Assembly: GCA_019636815.1 (NCBI GenBank)
Contig: JAHBWT010000004.1
Location: 47,367 to 111,366 of the forward strand
Direction: 5' to 3'
DNA from: Nitrospira sp.
Lineage (GTDB): Bacteria; Nitrospirota; Nitrospiria; Nitrospirales; Nitrospiraceae
DNA length: 64,000 nucleotides
A model generated the notes under the pieces. That model was not told where the DNA came from. It worked only from the letters and a program-made list of their open reading frames with translations, and did not search any database. Each line of letters begins with the position of its first letter. The first letter of the stretch is position 1. The position numbers and the translations under genes were made by a program. This document shows positions 63,336-64,000 of this stretch, in pieces.

Positions 63336-63944
63336 CGAAACCAAACCGGTCGGTGCAACACCTGGGGATGAATCTCGGGTCTGCTCATTGCCAACCTGAC
63401 TACGAAAGCCGTTCGCAATGCCGCTGAAACCGAAAGCATCAGTCGAGCCTACGACAGATACGTATTCCGAGCGCGTAGGAAAAAGCGGGCCTCAAAGTGG
63501 CTCACAGATGAGCTCCTCCGACAAGTCCATTATGACATGTTTGGATCGATCTGGGATTGGGCGGGGAAGTATCGTACAAGTCCTGTGAACTTGGGTGTAG
63601 ACCCTCATCTTATTCGAGATCTCGTACAAGCACTCTGCGGGGATTTTGCTTACTGGGATTCGAATGAATCTTCTATGCCGACACTAGAAATCGCCGCGCG
63701 GCTTCAGCACAGGGTGACATGGATCCATCCTTTTCAGAACGGGAATGGACGGCACGCCAGGTTGATCACGGATATCTTCCTGTACTCACGGGGATTCCCA
63801 TTACCCCAATGGCCACAAATCCACCTCATAACTCATGGAGACTTAGTTCGAAATGACTACATAACGGCGATGAAAAAAGCTGATGAGGGAGATTTTACTG
63901 ATCTGGCCAGATTTATTGGAGATTGTCTTCCCCAGCGCACTTGA
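63328..63944 (+). pseudogene. Mobile mystery protein B (Fic domain), frameshifted
   Basis: The ATG at 63328 opens MSDETKPVGATPGDES, then the frame must shift near 63370-63378 for LLIANLTTKAVRNAAETESI and the rest to read through. The main frame carries the Fic motif in HPFQNGNGRHAR (active-site His plus the GNGR loop) and ends at 63944. Without the shift the protein stops early (VCSLPT). Fic enzymes AMPylate or otherwise modify targets. Downstream initiation, a sequencing error or real decay are all possible. Confidence 0.8.
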
Positions 63945-64000
63945 CAGATGGACTGCCCCCCTAGATTGAAACAGGATGAATGGGCACACTCGGCACACGT

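Noticed and set aside
1..64000. CRISPR array or rRNA operon
   Set aside because: No spacer-repeat pattern or rRNA-like sequence was seen on reading through the window.

Overview
The window comes from a Gram-negative (diderm) bacterium of moderately high GC. It has many lipoprotein signal peptides, several outer-membrane beta-barrels, periplasmic binding proteins and NarL-type two-component systems. The gene repertoire is what I would expect from the Nitrospira lineage, but that is recall of gene families and was not tested.

Region 1 (about 1-2.4 kb, + strand): an MgtC-family membrane protein and a two-TM protein of unknown function.

Region 2 (2.5-19.5 kb, all - strand): an 18-gene co-directional array for sulfur acquisition and storage, read from a good sigma-70 promoter at 19547-19576. 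In transcription order it holds a YezD-family protein, a porin, an orphan ModA-like binding protein, a lipoprotein, a DUF2325 protein, an Asp/Glu racemase-like protein, two sulfate-binding proteins, CysU, CysW, CysA, a DsrE-like protein, a ThiS/CysO-like sulfur carrier, a cysteine synthase, a HesA/MoeB/ThiF adenylyltransferase, a family 2A encapsulin shell, its cysteine desulfurase cargo with a disordered targeting extension of about 185 residues, a serine O-acetyltransferase, and an SfnR-like sigma-54 activator. This is the most exciting system here: sulfate import, cysteine synthesis and a protein nanocompartment carrying a desulfurase in one transcription unit.

Region 3 (19.7-25.1 kb, + strand): a divergent molybdate unit made of an XRE/periplasmic-binding-domain regulator, an alginate-export-type porin, and ModA, ModB and ModC.

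Region 4 (25.3-56.4 kb, mostly - strand): lipoproteins, outer-membrane proteins, an AsmA-family protein, a sulfatase, a formylglycine-generating enzyme with both catalytic cysteines, a SYLF protein, DNase I-like enzymes and a NarL-type two-component pair. Eleven copies of a 16-bp palindrome of the type CTGTCA-N4-TGACAG lie upstream of these operons and probably define one regulon. Inside it, 44.2-47.3 kb is a decay zone with a truncated patatin, a sulfatase fragment, a decayed response regulator that still has its promoter palindrome, an IS1595/ISXO2-type transposase remnant, and a nuclease gene cut off at the insertion edge.

Region 5 (57.4-62.4 kb): an XRE/S24 LexA-like repressor with two small downstream genes, a 907-residue PAS hybrid kinase and a membrane protein.

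Region 6 (62.4-64 kb): tRNA-Arg(CCT), followed by AT-rich DNA and a mobile-mystery-protein A/B pair (XRE plus Fic). The Fic gene is frameshifted. This looks like the edge of a mobile region next to a tRNA gene.
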